Positions 1-8,322 of a stretch of 38,478 nt of DNA are shown one piece after another. Position numbers and translations under genes: made by a program. Source of the stretch: Bacillaceae bacterium Marseille-Q3522 (GTDB taxonomy: Bacteria; Bacillota; Bacilli; Bacillales; Cytobacillaceae); assembly GCA_017898095.1 (NCBI GenBank), contig JAGKQJ010000021.1, positions 1-38,478 of the forward strand, in the 5' to 3' direction. The notes beneath the pieces are model-generated. The model had not been told where the DNA came from and ran no database searches. It was given only the letters and a program-made list of their open reading frames with translations. Within the stretch, counting starts at the first letter, position 1. Each line of letters opens with the position of its first letter.

Positions 1-925
1 CTTGAAAATAATAGAAAAATACAGCAAGAACAATTAAAATCAAGAGAAACAGTCCGATAAACGGCTGGATCGAATTATTATAATCAAGCAACCCTACAAG
101 CCCGAGCTGGCGGTAAATATCCCGATCAATTAATTGGTTTTCTTCGACAAGAATTTGCCCTTGTAAGATTTTAACAGGTTCTACACTGTCGATCGCCTGT
201 TGCCGTGCTTCTTCTGTGGCTTCGGGATCATAGATTTCATTTTGGCTGATCGCGTATCTTCCCAATTGGATAACAGCATTTTTTAATTCGCTGTTTAAGC
301 TCGTATAGCTTAATTCCTCTTCGACTCTTTTTTTTGCATTTTCAACTTCATCCGCGGGAATTCTTGAATTCATTACGTTATTAATCGCCGTAACGGTGAG
401 ATCCTTTGAAATATTTAAATCGTAGTTCGATGCCTGTAAAAGTGCACTAAAGATGTTGTCAGATATTTCATCTGTAATATCTTCGGTTAATTTTTCCTTC
501 ATCCTGTTTACTTTCTCATTAATCGATGGTTCCTCCAGCGGAGTTGCTGCATTGTCACCTTCAGCAGGTTTACTCTCATCGTTTGCCTCGTCAAGCTCTG
601 CCTTTATTTCCTGATTTACTTCATAAGCCGCATCAAAGATGGAGGCTGTTAAATCAACACGATTCTGGGTAATTTCTTTTTTTAATAGATAGACATCCTG
701 AACCTGATCCAATGCTTCTTGTTTTTTCCGGTCCGTACTTGCTTTATCTTCAATTGTGACCGGCGAGCGAACTGTTTGTTCAGCAACTGAAAACAGATTT
801 AGCTCCAGCTTTTCAGGCTTTACATTGTTATACATAACAGCATACAGTACGGCACCCATCACAAGCAATAATAGCACCCGGAAAAGAGAACTACTAACTA
901 AATTTTTCACTCTTGAGACATCCAC
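1..925 (-). CDS. pgpH: PgpH-type cyclic-di-AMP phosphodiesterase, N-terminal part (runs off the window)
   Basis: Only the first 308 residues lie in the window; the gene continues past base 1. I chose the GTG at 925 because GGAGGG stands six bases upstream and the protein then opens VDVSRVKNLV. A membrane helix follows near residues 17-31 (FRVLLLLVMGAVLYAVMY). After it comes a long, charged extracytoplasmic segment typical of the 7TM-HD extracellular domain, and the next membrane helix (PFIGLFLLILIVLAVFFYY) starts near the window edge. In this family a C-terminal cytoplasmic HD domain hydrolyses c-di-AMP; that domain is outside the window, so the activity is inferred from the N-terminal region and from the neighbour phoH, which it also follows in Bacillus (yqfF). 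Confidence 0.9.
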   Translation of the reverse strand, partial: MDVSRVKNLVSSSLFRVLLLLVMGAVLYAVMYNNVKPEKLELNLFSVAEQTVRSPVTIEDKASTDRKKQEALDQVQDVYLLKKEITQNRVDLTASIFDAAYEVNQEIKAELDEANDESKPAEGDNAATPLEEPSINEKVNRMKEKLTEDITDEISDNIFSALLQASNYDLNISKDLTVTAINNVMNSRIPADEVENAKKRVEEELSYTSLNSELKNAVIQLGRYAISQNEIYDPEATEEARQQAIDSVEPVKILQGQILVEENQLIDRDIYRQLGLVGLLDYNNSIQPFIGLFLLILIVLAVFFYYFQ

Positions 926-968
926 TTTTATCCCTCCTATCTATATAAATGATAAGAATACAGATTAT

Positions 969-1010
969 GTAAAAAAAGATTCAACGCGAATCATTTGCTG
1001 ACTTTTTGTA
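969..1010. repeat. Family A palindromic repeat, partial copy
   Basis: This short stretch between phoH and pgpH carries AATCATTTGCTGACTTTTTG, matching the right half of the family A copy near 23118-23176 (TCATTTGGTGACTTTTTGAA). A purine-rich left part (AAAAAAGATTCAACG) corresponds loosely to the other half. It lies in the 173-bp gap between the two genes and so would be transcribed in the phoH-pgpH message. Confidence 0.5.
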
Positions 1011-1098
1011 TAACCGCTAAAATGATAACCGCCCGGAAACCACCGGCTGCATCATGATCAGTTATGCACCAGATATAAAGAAAAAGCTTGCCAGTTGC

Positions 1099-2055
1099 TT
1101 AATTTTGTTCATATGCCTGAATAATTTTAGCTACTAACGGATGTCTGACAACATCACTTTGTTCAAGCTGTATAAAGGATATACCTGTTGTCCGGCTTAA
1201 TTTTTTTTCGGCATCAAGCAGGCCGGACTGTACTCCTTTTGGCAGGTCAATTTGTGTTTTATCACCGGTGATGACCATCTTTGAGCCAAAACCGAGGCGA
1301 GTTAAAAACATTTTCATTTGTGCCTGTGTCGTATTTTGTGCTTCATCAAGGATGGCATAAGCATTATCCAACGTACGCCCCCTCATATAAGCAAGCGGGG
1401 CAATTTCGATTGTTCCTCTTTCCAGGAGCCGTTGTGTATATTCTAATCCGAGAATATCATGAAGCGCATCATATAAAGGACGTAAATATGGATCAACCTT
1501 TTCTTTTAAATCCCCCGGCAAAAATCCTAAACTTTCTCCAGCTTCAACAGCCGGACGTGTTAATATTATTTTTTTTACCATGCCGTTTCTGAGAGCATTC
1601 ACGGCCATCACAACGGCTAAAAATGTTTTTCCGGTTCCCGCGGGACCGATGCCAAACACAAGATCATGTTTCCGCATCGCATTTACATATTGCCTTTGCC
1701 CGATCGTTTTTATCCGTATAGGCTGACCGCTTGCGTTTTTCGCAATTTCTTCCTCATATAACTCTCCAAAATACTCGATTGTGCCTTTTTTCGCCATTTC
1801 AATCGCATAAGTAATATCGCGCGCATTTACCAGTATGCCTTTACGAATCACCTTTAAAAGAGCTGCAATAATCGATGCAGCCAGATTGACGCTGGTTTCG
1901 TCTCCGGATACAAGGACACTTTCTCCTCTTGTTATAATCGTTACCCCTAAGGAATCTTCGATTAATTTAATATTTGCATCAGCATTTCCCAGTAATGCCA
2001 TTGCAACATTTTGATTTTCCAGTTGCACATTTAATGTTTTCAAATCTTCTGTCAT
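1099..2055 (-). CDS. phoH: PhoH-family P-loop ATPase
   Basis: This 318-residue protein has the PhoH ATPase core: Walker A GPAGTGKT at residues 137-144, Walker B-like ILDEAQN at 235-241, and the family motif VITGDKTQIDLP near 261-272. The N-terminal ~120 residues resemble the KH-like region usual in bacillar PhoH proteins. The substrate of the family is unsettled; an RNA-linked role (ATPase or helicase-like) is commonly proposed and the protein should be cytosolic. The ATG overlaps the stop of yqfD (ATGA), so the two are translationally coupled. The order yqfC-yqfD-phoH-pgpH is the usual one; in many Bacillaceae ybeY and other housekeeping genes follow pgpH, outside this window. Confidence 0.95.
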   Translation of the reverse strand: MTEDLKTLNVQLENQNVAMALLGNADANIKLIEDSLGVTIITRGESVLVSGDETSVNLAASIIAALLKVIRKGILVNARDITYAIEMAKKGTIEYFGELYEEEIAKNASGQPIRIKTIGQRQYVNAMRKHDLVFGIGPAGTGKTFLAVVMAVNALRNGMVKKIILTRPAVEAGESLGFLPGDLKEKVDPYLRPLYDALHDILGLEYTQRLLERGTIEIAPLAYMRGRTLDNAYAILDEAQNTTQAQMKMFLTRLGFGSKMVITGDKTQIDLPKGVQSGLLDAEKKLSRTTGISFIQLEQSDVVRHPLVAKIIQAYEQN

Positions 2056-3245
2056 TCCGACTCTCCTTGAACGATTGGTTGTCCTTCTGCAATATCTTCG
2101 ATCACTTCAAAATGCATGTATACTGTTACTTTACCATTCTTAACCTCTTTGTGTAAAACTTTTTCTTCTATCACTTCTGCATCTTTAGGCAATTGACCTT
2201 CCAACTTGGTTCTCGCAATTTTTTTTGCGGCATTTATTGCTTCTTCATGAGAGTAGATCCGTGTCGCCTCTTCACCTTCACGATATGTATCCTTTTTATA
2301 GGAAACTGGTAACACCCATTGCAGCAGCCGGAATTTTTTTTCTTCCACTTCCTTTTGAAAATGAGCAAATTCGACTTTGCCGAAGCCGAAAACCGGAATT
2401 TGCCATGCACCGACTTTCAAATAGTGCTTTCTTTTCTCATTTCCGCTTAATACTTGAAACGTACTTTTTAATGGAGCTGTTACGTCTACAGTATACCATG
2501 TTTTCCCTAAAATTTTCCCTTTGGCCGGAATCTTTTTCGTTTCTCCTTCCATCCCAATAATACCGGATACTAATAATTGTCCCGGTTTGACAAATTCATT
2601 CGCTTTTACAACAGGGATACCTTCTTCGACGAATGTTTTTACAATGACTGCTTCTTTTTTTGCTACCAAATGGCGCGGAGTAAACGATTCTACCTGTTCT
2701 GGTTCATTTTTTTCCACTACTTCTAAATGATAGGTTGTCCCTTTTAATTCAACTCCAACCCAGGTAATTGCTTTAATTTGATCCGTAAGCTCTTTCTGTA
2801 TTTTTTCCGGGGTTCCGACAAAAAATTGCAGGTTTCCTGTTTTCACTCCCATTTTATCAAGTTGCTTTTTAACTTCATGCTCTGTTTCAGGATTAGCACC
2901 ATTAATTTCAATTCCCCAAATCATATTAGAGAGAACAAATACAATGACAAAGAAAAGAAATGCTCCGATTAAAAAGCCGCTGTTTCTTCTGATTCTTTTC
3001 CATAAAAAAGGGGCTCCCTGACGATGAATAAAGGAAAGCCGGCAATCGCTTTTTCGGGCAAGCTTGCGCACTTTTTTTACATCCGCAAGCTTTATTTTAA
3101 AAACAGCCGTATTTGAACCGGCAACTTTCACTTGAAAAACATCTATACCGTTTCTCGTAAGTTTGTTAATGAAGCGTTCGATTCCTTTTCCGGTCATTTT
3201 TACGGTGACACTCCCCGAATAGAATTGAAGCCACTGATTTTTCAT
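2052..3245 (-). CDS. yqfD: Sporulation protein YqfD
   Basis: A 397-residue protein of the YqfD (stage IV sporulation-type) family. I set the start at the ATG at 3245 (MKNQWLQFYSG) because GAGGAGG stands just upstream; the longer frame beginning MMRRIK lacks a good ribosome site. A soluble N-terminal part (residues 1-85) is followed by one membrane helix (GFLIGAFLFFVIVFVLSNMIWG, about 90-111) and a large extracytoplasmic part ending in a charged tail. In B. subtilis yqfC and yqfD are in the sigma-E regulon and act in the mother cell; the molecular role is unknown. It overlaps phoH by four bases, and yqfC lies about 100 bp upstream in the same direction. Confidence 0.93.
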   Translation of the reverse strand: MKNQWLQFYSGSVTVKMTGKGIERFINKLTRNGIDVFQVKVAGSNTAVFKIKLADVKKVRKLARKSDCRLSFIHRQGAPFLWKRIRRNSGFLIGAFLFFVIVFVLSNMIWGIEINGANPETEHEVKKQLDKMGVKTGNLQFFVGTPEKIQKELTDQIKAITWVGVELKGTTYHLEVVEKNEPEQVESFTPRHLVAKKEAVIVKTFVEEGIPVVKANEFVKPGQLLVSGIIGMEGETKKIPAKGKILGKTWYTVDVTAPLKSTFQVLSGNEKRKHYLKVGAWQIPVFGFGKVEFAHFQKEVEEKKFRLLQWVLPVSYKKDTYREGEEATRIYSHEEAINAAKKIARTKLEGQLPKDAEVIEEKVLHKEVKNGKVTVYMHFEVIEDIAEGQPIVQGESE

Positions 3246-3346
3246 TTTTATCCTCCTCATCATTCCTTGTCCATTTTTTATAGAAAAAGGTACCCTTTTG
3301 CCGCGCGGTAAAGGATACTACTGTAATGATTGTAAATGGGTATTGC

Positions 3347-3628
3347 TTATTGAATAAACGTCACTTGTTCAATTTTTCCTTCGACTAATATTTCTTCCGG
3401 GAGAATTGTTTTGATCACAAAGGTCTTTCCTTTAATAAGGAGCTGCCCCTGCTTTAACAGTAATCGCACTTCATTATCTGAAAACGCAAGTAAGCCGCGG
3501 TGGTTTTCGATATAAATATGCAGTTGTCCAACCATGGTAATACGGGGTAAATCCATCATGACATCTTGGGGAAGCTCCATGCTTTTTGTTAACCAGCTGC
3601 GAATTAATCGGCCCCACTTTTTTGCCAT
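3347..3628 (-). CDS. yqfC: Sporulation protein YqfC
   Basis: A 93-residue soluble protein (MAKKWGRLIRSWLTKSMEL...) with the layout of the YqfC family: a basic N-terminus, the segment LPRITMVGQLHIYIENHRG, and a beta-rich C-terminal half (LLIKGKTFVIKTILPEEIL). Its function is unknown; in B. subtilis it is made in the mother cell under sigma-E together with yqfD. That regulation is supported here by a sigma-E-type promoter at 3655-3683, ending 27 bases before the start codon. A GGGGGG run precedes the ATG as ribosome site. Confidence 0.92.
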   Translation of the reverse strand: MAKKWGRLIRSWLTKSMELPQDVMMDLPRITMVGQLHIYIENHRGLLAFSDNEVRLLLKQGQLLIKGKTFVIKTILPEEILVEGKIEQVTFIQ

Positions 3629-3654
3629 AATAAAAAGAACCCCCCTTCATCTCA

Positions 3655-3683
3655 AATGTATGAGATTTTTTATGGATATATGA
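3655..3683 (-). promoter_or_regulatory. Sigma-E promoter of yqfC-yqfD
   Basis: On the minus strand TCATATA (3677-3683) and CATACATT (3655-3662) are separated by 14 bases. Both boxes match the B. subtilis sigma-E consensus (KMATATT, 14-ish bases, CATACANT), the -10 fully. Position upstream of a gene pair known to be sigma-E dependent makes this a strong call. Confidence 0.8.
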
Positions 3684-3967
3684 TTAAAACTCTTTGATAT
3701 AATTTCATGGAGTTGGGAGAGTTATCCAGAAGAATTACAAATTGCAAAAAGATATTGGAAAGGAATACTTGCCGTTAATAGATAAAAACAACTGGAGGCT
3801 TTTGGTTATTGGAATAATCGGGGGTTATAAGCGGGAAGCGAGGTAGACTACTGTATTCACACGTCACAGAAAATACGAGGGTTGCCGAGTCAATGCAAGC
3901 ACTCTGACAACCCCCTAAAAAAGTTCATATTATGAATTGAAAAGAGGTTATATGGATTACGATAATA
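3684..3967. other. Intergenic gap between the small membrane gene and yqfC
   Basis: No supported coding frame on either strand. It contains one imperfect inverted repeat at 3879-3913 (GGGTTG..GAGT, ten-base loop, ACTC...CAACCC) without a following T run on either strand, so it is a doubtful terminator for the yqfC side. Nothing else was recognised. Confidence 0.4.
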
Positions 3968-4450
3968 TTACTTCTTTAACGACGAAAAATGAGGCTTTTT
4001 TGCCCTTGGTTCTCCTAATATTTCCGCCCAGATGACAGCTTCGGCTAATTTTTTGCGGCCTGCTGCCCCCTGTGGAAATTTTTCTTTCATCCGCGCGAGC
4101 TGGATTACCTGCCTGGCGATTTGCGCATGTTTCTCCTGCAACTCCCTTATGCGTTTTTCAGACGCAGACTTGTTCTCCTGATATTCCCTTTCGGACGTCC
4201 GCTCTGCCGTTTCTGTCCGCCTCTTTGCCGGCTTACGTTCCCGCTGCGCGTTCTCATTTTTGCTTGAATAGCTTTGCGGAAGCACCGGCTGCTGCAACGG
4301 TTTTGCACCCTGGTAGCGCGTTTTTTGCTGTTGCCTATACTGCTGCCGTTTCTTTTCTTTCTCCTGATCCGATTTCTTTTTTGAAAAAATCGTATAAATG
4401 ATCCCGATCAGAAAAACGATCGTCAACGGATTTTCTAATAAAATTTCCAA
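3968..4450 (-). CDS. Small membrane-anchored charged protein downstream of floA (yqfB position)
   Basis: A 160-residue protein of no family I recognise. Residues 4-22 (LLENPLTIVFLIGIIYTIF) form one membrane helix. The rest is extremely rich in Lys, Arg, Gln and Glu (KKKSDQEKEKKRQQYRQQQ), probably coiled or disordered, ending with a more ordered segment (IRELQEKHAQIARQVIQLAR, then AVIWAEILGEPRAK). The start is a TTG at 4450 with AAGGGAGG nine bases upstream. It is the third gene behind the sigma-W promoter at 6413-6441, the place held by yqfB in B. subtilis; equivalence is by position only. A partner of the flotillin FloA at the membrane is a guess from context. Confidence 0.75.
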   Translation of the reverse strand: MEILLENPLTIVFLIGIIYTIFSKKKSDQEKEKKRQQYRQQQKTRYQGAKPLQQPVLPQSYSSKNENAQRERKPAKRRTETAERTSEREYQENKSASEKRIRELQEKHAQIARQVIQLARMKEKFPQGAAGRKKLAEAVIWAEILGEPRAKKPHFSSLKK

Positions 4451-4530
4451 GAGAGAAAACCTCCCTTCTATTATCCTCGCATCCCTTAGGGTAAAATGTA
4501 ATCACAAGTTTTTAATCTGCGGAAACAAAA

Positions 4531-5529
4531 TTACTTATTGTCTTCTTCATGATTATCACCGTTCAATTTGCCAATCGAATTTCTCATATCCGTATCAGCT
4601 GAGATATTGCGGAAATTCATATAATCCATTACACCGATATTGCCGCTTCGCAATGCTTCGGCCATTGCTAAAGGAACTGTAGCTTCTGATTCCACGACCT
4701 TCGCACGCATCTCTTCTACGCGGGCACGCATTTCTTGTTCTGACGCAACAGCCATAGCCCGCCGCTCTTCTGCTTTAGCTTGGGCAATCTTTTTGTCTGC
4801 CTCAGCCTGGTCTGTTTGTAAAATGGCACCAATGTTTTTACCGATATCGACATCTGCAATATCGATGGATAAAATTTCAAATGCCGTTCCGGCATCCAAT
4901 CCCTTTGCAAGTACTGTTTGCGAGATCATATCAGGATTTTCCAGCACATTCTTATGATTTTCAGATGAACCGATTGTGGAAACAATTCCTTCCCCGACAC
5001 GGGCAATGACGGTTTCTTCACCGGCACCGCCGACTAACCGGTCGATATTTGCACGCACCGTAATTCTTGCTTTCGCTTTCATTTCTATCCCATCCATCGC
5101 GACACCGGCAATAAAAGGTGTCTCGATAACCTTTGGATTTACACTCATTTGCACAGCTTCAAGAACATCGCGGCCAGCTAAATCAATAGCGGCGCAGCGC
5201 TCAAACGTGAGCTCGATATTAGCCCTTTGCGCGGCAATTAGTGCATTCACAACACGGTCAACATTTCCTCCAGCCAAATAATGGCTTTCAAGCTGATTTG
5301 TCAGCAGGCTTATACCTGCTTTATGCGCCTTTATCAGCGGATTAATGACCCTGCTCGGGATAACACGGCGCAGCCTCATCCCAATCAAGGTGAAAATCGT
5401 TACTTTTACTCCTGCTGCAAGTGCGGAAATCCACAGCATAACCGGTACAAATGTAAGTAATACTGCTAACAAAATGATACCTGCGGCAATAGCAAATAAC
5501 AAAATAATCGTCGATGTTTCTAAAACCAT
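4531..5529 (-). CDS. floA: Flotillin-like protein FloA
   Basis: A 332-residue FloA/YqfA-family protein. Residues 6-38 hold the hydrophobic hairpin-like anchor ([20 protein letters not shown] and onward). An SPFH/PHB-like domain follows (about 40-210, with [20 protein letters not shown]), then the long Glu/Ala coiled coil ([20 protein letters not shown]) and a short C-terminal tail. Flotillins scaffold functional membrane microdomains and affect envelope stress and signalling. The ATG at 5529 has GGAAGGG upstream. It follows nfeD by 61 bp, the standard NfeD-flotillin pairing, and both lie behind the sigma-W promoter at 6413-6441. Confidence 0.96.
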   Translation of the reverse strand: MVLETSTIILLFAIAAGIILLAVLLTFVPVMLWISALAAGVKVTIFTLIGMRLRRVIPSRVINPLIKAHKAGISLLTNQLESHYLAGGNVDRVVNALIAAQRANIELTFERCAAIDLAGRDVLEAVQMSVNPKVIETPFIAGVAMDGIEMKAKARITVRANIDRLVGGAGEETVIARVGEGIVSTIGSSENHKNVLENPDMISQTVLAKGLDAGTAFEILSIDIADVDIGKNIGAILQTDQAEADKKIAQAKAEERRAMAVASEQEMRARVEEMRAKVVESEATVPLAMAEALRSGNIGVMDYMNFRNISADTDMRNSIGKLNGDNHEEDNK

Positions 5530-5590
5530 CTGGCATCCCTTCCTTCAAAAAATTATTATGCTTGTAAATATTATTGTTACCGGCTGAAAT

Positions 5591-6343
5591 TTACGGTTTA
5601 TGCTCTTCTGTTTTTCTGACAACGATTCGCGACCCTTCCGCCTTTACTACAATAACTTGTGCGTCCTTTAAAATAAAGGGCCCTTCACTTACTGCATCAA
5701 TACGCTCATCATTTATGACAATCGTTCCGGCGGGACGCAGTGCCGTTAATGCATAGCCATTTTTGCCAACTAATTCTGTTCTTGTTCTGTTCGATACATA
5801 GCCCTTTTCAGTGCTAGTCGAATCACTCAAAATTAATTTTTTAAAAAATTTCATTTTTTTACCATACACCTTTATCATTAAAATAGAAACAAAAATTGAA
5901 ATGCTTACTGCAATCAATAAAGAGACAGCTGTATGAACGAAATTATCTGTTGCAAAAAAGAAGCTGGAGAAAACAGCAAGCAGTCCAAGCGTACCGGCGA
6001 TACCGCCTACGAGAAAGATTTCTAAAATGAGAAGGAGTAAGCCGATAAAAAATAAAACAACTGATTCAAAACCTGCTACACCCTCCATAAGATGACCGTA
6101 AAAAAAGAGCAATAAGAATGTCAGGCCGACAAACCCCGGAATACCGAATCCGGGCGAAAACAGTTCCATTGCCAAGCCTAAAATACCAATTGTTAATAGT
6201 ACCGGTACAACGTATGGATTCGTAAGCAGATCACCAAATGTTGCAAATACAAACTCGTTCCCGGCAATTCGGTGTAATGGAGTGATCGTCAATAACAATA
6301 AATAGAGAAAGGTAAAAATAAAACTTAAGCGAATGACTTTCAT
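5591..6343 (-). CDS. NfeD-family membrane protein, short form lacking the ClpP-like protease domain
   Basis: This 250-residue protein has a signal-like N-terminus (MKVIRLSFIFTFLYLLLL), then after only about 15 residues the NfeD membrane block (NPYVVPVLLTIGILGLAMEL; FSPGFGIPGFVGL; VVLFFIGLLLLILEIFLVGG; further helices to about 160) and a C-terminal OB fold (LVGKNGYALTALRPAGTIVI to the end). The B. subtilis counterpart YqeZ is about 437 residues, with a ClpP-class serine protease domain between the signal peptide and the membrane block; here that domain is absent without any visible frameshift. I chose the ATG at 6343 (GGGGAGGGGG upstream), because the longer frame to 6454 runs across the sigma-W promoter. 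It pairs with floA downstream. Confidence 0.9.
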   Translation of the reverse strand: MKVIRLSFIFTFLYLLLLTITPLHRIAGNEFVFATFGDLLTNPYVVPVLLTIGILGLAMELFSPGFGIPGFVGLTFLLLFFYGHLMEGVAGFESVVLFFIGLLLLILEIFLVGGIAGTLGLLAVFSSFFFATDNFVHTAVSLLIAVSISIFVSILMIKVYGKKMKFFKKLILSDSTSTEKGYVSNRTRTELVGKNGYALTALRPAGTIVINDERIDAVSEGPFILKDAQVIVVKAEGSRIVVRKTEEHKP

Positions 6344-6412
6344 TTCTAACCCCCTCCCCTCAAGGCTAGTTCGAAAATTTGATCCAAGCTGATGACTTTG
6401 GAAACTAATATT

Positions 6413-6441
6413 TATACGTTTAATCATAACACGAAGTTTCA
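6413..6441 (-). promoter_or_regulatory. Sigma-W promoter of the nfeD-floA operon
   Basis: On the minus strand TGAAAC (6436-6441) and CGTATA (6413-6418) are 17 bases apart, a near-perfect match to the ECF sigma-W consensus (TGAAAC, 16-17 bases, CGTA). It lies about 70 bp before nfeD. In B. subtilis the equivalent operon yqeZ-yqfA-yqfB belongs to the sigma-W regulon, which answers envelope stress. Confidence 0.85.
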
Positions 6442-6699
6442 TTTTTAAGCACATTTATTACTATTTTTTTTGAACTATTGAAAGCGCTTAACATACTAGA
6501 GGTGAGAAGTGGGTATTGAAGTTGCTGTTCAAAAAGATTATAACAAAAAAAGCCAACCCGAAAATGCCATTTATCAATGACCTTTCGGGACAGCTTTTTT
6601 ATGTTTAATTTTAATTCTGATTCCGGCAAACACTTCCGCTGCTTCAAAAAAGGTGAAGCCCTGCGGGAATAATGAAAATCCGGCAAAGGATGTTTCTCA
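6442..6699. other. Gap between yqeY and the nfeD promoter
   Basis: No gene is supported. It holds a pair of inverted motifs, TTTTTTTGAAC near 6465-6475 and GTTCAAAAAGA near 6526-6536, which are the end motifs of family A facing inward-out, and the terminator at 6545-6602. Confidence 0.4.
6545..6602 (-). terminator. Terminator after yqeY (usable in both directions)
   Basis: Arms AAAAAAGC (6546-6553) and GCTTTTTT (6593-6600) enclose a second pair CCCGAAA (6557-6563) and TTTCGGG (6583-6589). The A/T tracts on both sides allow termination on either strand; on the minus strand it follows rpsU-yqeY. Confidence 0.75.
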
Positions 6700-7143
6700 T
6701 TATGAAAGGTGTTGTTGTACAAGTTTATTCACTAGTGCGCCGTCTGCTTTTCCTTTTACTTTAGGCATTACTGCAGCCATTACTTTTCCCATATCGGCTT
6801 TGGAAGCAGCCCCTGTCTCGGCAATTGCCGATTTCACAATTGCGGTAACTTCATCATTGGAAAGCTGTTTTGGCATATATAATTGAACGTATTCTAATTC
6901 CGAACGGACTTTATCAGCAAGATCACTCCGACCTGCCTGTTCAAATTCACGAAGGGAATCCTTGCGTTGTTTTACTTCGCGAGAAAGGACCGTAAGTTCT
7001 TCATCTTCATTCAAATCGTGGCCGATTTTAATGGTTTCATTTTGCAAGGATGCTTTCATCATGCGAATAACAGTAAGCTTTTCTTTTTCTTTGTTTTTCA
7101 TCGCTTGTTTTATATCATTATTTAAACGTTCGAGAAGACTCAT
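6700..7143 (-). CDS. yqeY: GatB/YqeY domain protein
   Basis: A 147-residue, all-helical protein matching the full length of the YqeY family ([20 protein letters not shown] at the start; [20 protein letters not shown] in the middle; [18 protein letters not shown] near the end). The fold is shared with the C-terminal tail domain of GatB, the glutamyl-tRNA amidotransferase subunit; the role of the stand-alone protein is unknown, though a tRNA-linked function is suspected from that similarity. It lies 18 bp after rpsU, as in other Bacilli, so it should share the rpsU message and end at the hairpin at 6545-6602. Confidence 0.95.
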   Translation of the reverse strand: MSLLERLNNDIKQAMKNKEKEKLTVIRMMKASLQNETIKIGHDLNEDEELTVLSREVKQRKDSLREFEQAGRSDLADKVRSELEYVQLYMPKQLSNDEVTAIVKSAIAETGAASKADMGKVMAAVMPKVKGKADGALVNKLVQQHLS

Positions 7144-7161
7144 CCGTTTATTACACCCTCT

Positions 7162-7335
7162 TTACCACTTGCGTTTTCTTGCAGCCTCAGACTTTTTCTT
7201 GCGTCTGACACTAGGTTTTTCGTAGAATTCGCGCTTCCTGGCTTCTTGCAAAGTACCAGTTTTTGATACTGCACGTTTGAAACGACGAAGAGCATCTTCA
7301 AGCGATTCGTTTTTACGAACGACGGTTTTAGACAT
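7162..7335 (-). CDS. rpsU: 30S ribosomal protein S21
   Basis: A 57-residue S21 protein: [20 protein letters not shown], then a very basic tail ([14 protein letters not shown]). S21 binds the 30S platform near the mRNA exit and helps initiation. I set the start at the ATG at 7335, which has GGGAGGGAAAGAGA upstream; the frame can be read further back but without a ribosome site, and the family begins here. It is the first gene of an rpsU-yqeY unit behind the promoter at 7397-7425. Confidence 0.97.
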   Translation of the reverse strand: MSKTVVRKNESLEDALRRFKRAVSKTGTLQEARKREFYEKPSVRRKKKSEAARKRKW

Positions 7336-7396
7336 TCTCTTTCCCTCCCTCCGAACACAACACACTTACGTATATGATTATACCATATACTTTGCA

Positions 7397-7425
7397 ATTA
7401 TAATATACTAGAAAAACAAGGTCAA
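7397..7425 (-). promoter_or_regulatory. Sigma-A promoter(s) of rpsU-yqeY
   Basis: On the minus strand TTGACC (7420-7425) and TATAAT (7397-7402) are 17 bases apart. A second, extended -10 (TGGTATAAT, core 7377-7382) lies downstream, so two start points are possible. Confidence 0.75.
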
Positions 7426-7469
7426 TATGAACCATGCTGTTTCAGGGAGGATTCACATACTTAAAGAGG

Positions 7470-8132
7470 TCATTCGCTTTTTAATCCTTGAATAATCGCA
7501 ACACCGGAGCTGGCACCGATCCGTGTTGCCCCGGCTTTTATCATTGCTTCCGCATCTGCTGTACTGCGGACTCCTCCGGATGCTTTCACTCCGATGTCTG
7601 GACCGACTGCCGCTCGCATTAATGCTACATCTGATGCAGTTGCACCGCCACCAGAAAAACCGGTTGATGTCTTTACAAAATCACATCCTGCAGCAACTGC
7701 AAGTGTACAAGCTTGTTGCTTCTCAATATCTGTGAGAAGAGAGGTTTCAATGATCACCTTCGTTAATGCTTTTCCCCGCGCTGTTTCAACGACCGCTTTT
7801 ATATCTTGTAAAACCAGTTGCTCATCTCCATCCTTTAATGCCCCGATATTTATCACCATATCTACTTCCGTTGCACCGTTTTCTATGGCATTTTTCGCTT
7901 CAAAAACCTTCGTTTCCGTTGTATTTGCTCCTAGCGGAAAGCCGATTACCGTGCAAACCTTTACATTTGTGTCCTGCAGCAATTGGCTTGCCAGCTTCAC
8001 CCATGTCGGATTGACACATACAGAAGCAAATTGATATTCTTTTGCTTCCAGACAAAGCTTTTCGATTTGTTCTTTTGTTGCATTTGCTTTCAATAAGGTG
8101 TGATCGATCATAGCGGCCAGTTTTTCTGTCAT
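7470..8132 (-). CDS. deoC: Deoxyribose-phosphate aldolase
   Basis: A 220-residue class I aldolase (DERA), splitting 2-deoxyribose 5-phosphate into glyceraldehyde 3-phosphate and acetaldehyde in deoxynucleoside breakdown. The Schiff-base lysine lies in [14 protein letters not shown] (Lys154), a second conserved lysine in [10 protein letters not shown] (Lys183), and the proton-relay aspartate in [12 protein letters not shown] prefer the ATG at 8132 ([14 protein letters not shown]) because AAGGAG is nine bases upstream; a GTG at 8138 would be only three bases from it. It stands alone between rpsU and mtaB, without other deo genes. The B. subtilis locus has yqeW instead. Confidence 0.95.
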   Translation of the reverse strand: MTEKLAAMIDHTLLKANATKEQIEKLCLEAKEYQFASVCVNPTWVKLASQLLQDTNVKVCTVIGFPLGANTTETKVFEAKNAIENGATEVDMVINIGALKDGDEQLVLQDIKAVVETARGKALTKVIIETSLLTDIEKQQACTLAVAAGCDFVKTSTGFSGGGATASDVALMRAAVGPDIGVKASGGVRSTADAEAMIKAGATRIGASSGVAIIQGLKSE

Positions 8133-8172
8133 GATCACAAACTCCTTCCATTGTTGAGTATTTTAAGCGGAC

Positions 8173-8226
8173 GGTCAAAAAGTAAACAAATGATGGCTGC
8201 GAATCATTACGTAACCTTTTTACACG
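8173..8226. repeat. Family A palindromic repeat
   Basis: The left end GGTCAAAAAGTAAACAAATG and the right end ATCATTACGTAACCTTTTTA are imperfect inverted copies of each other around a short GGCTGCGA centre. Both ends match the family A pattern. It lies between mtaB and deoC, where no promoter for deoC was clear. Confidence 0.6.
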
Positions 8227-8285
8227 AAGATTACGGATTATCCGGTAAGAAATTGTTGTTTGATCAGACAATCCTTCGTAAGTGA

Positions 8286-8316
8286 GGACCTTTCTGCAGG
8301 ACGAAAAGGTCCCGTT
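8286..8316. terminator. Possible weak terminator hairpin between mtaB and deoC
   Basis: GGACCTTT (8286-8293) pairs with AAAGGTCC (8305-8312). The short T-rich run (CGTTTTATC) is on the plus-strand side, so it suits plus-strand transcripts better than the mtaB message; the call is weak. Confidence 0.35.
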
Positions 8317-8322
8317 TTATCA

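Noticed and set aside
3879-3913. Terminator upstream of yqfC
   Set aside because: Imperfect stem without a T run on either strand; listed only as an inverted repeat in the gap entry.
6344-6454. Longer N-terminus for the NfeD protein
   Set aside because: The extension is not NfeD-like and overlaps the sigma-W promoter; the ATG at 6343 has an excellent ribosome site.
7594-8034. 146-codon plus-strand frame opposite deoC
   Set aside because: Complement of deoC, whose own protein has all catalytic residues.
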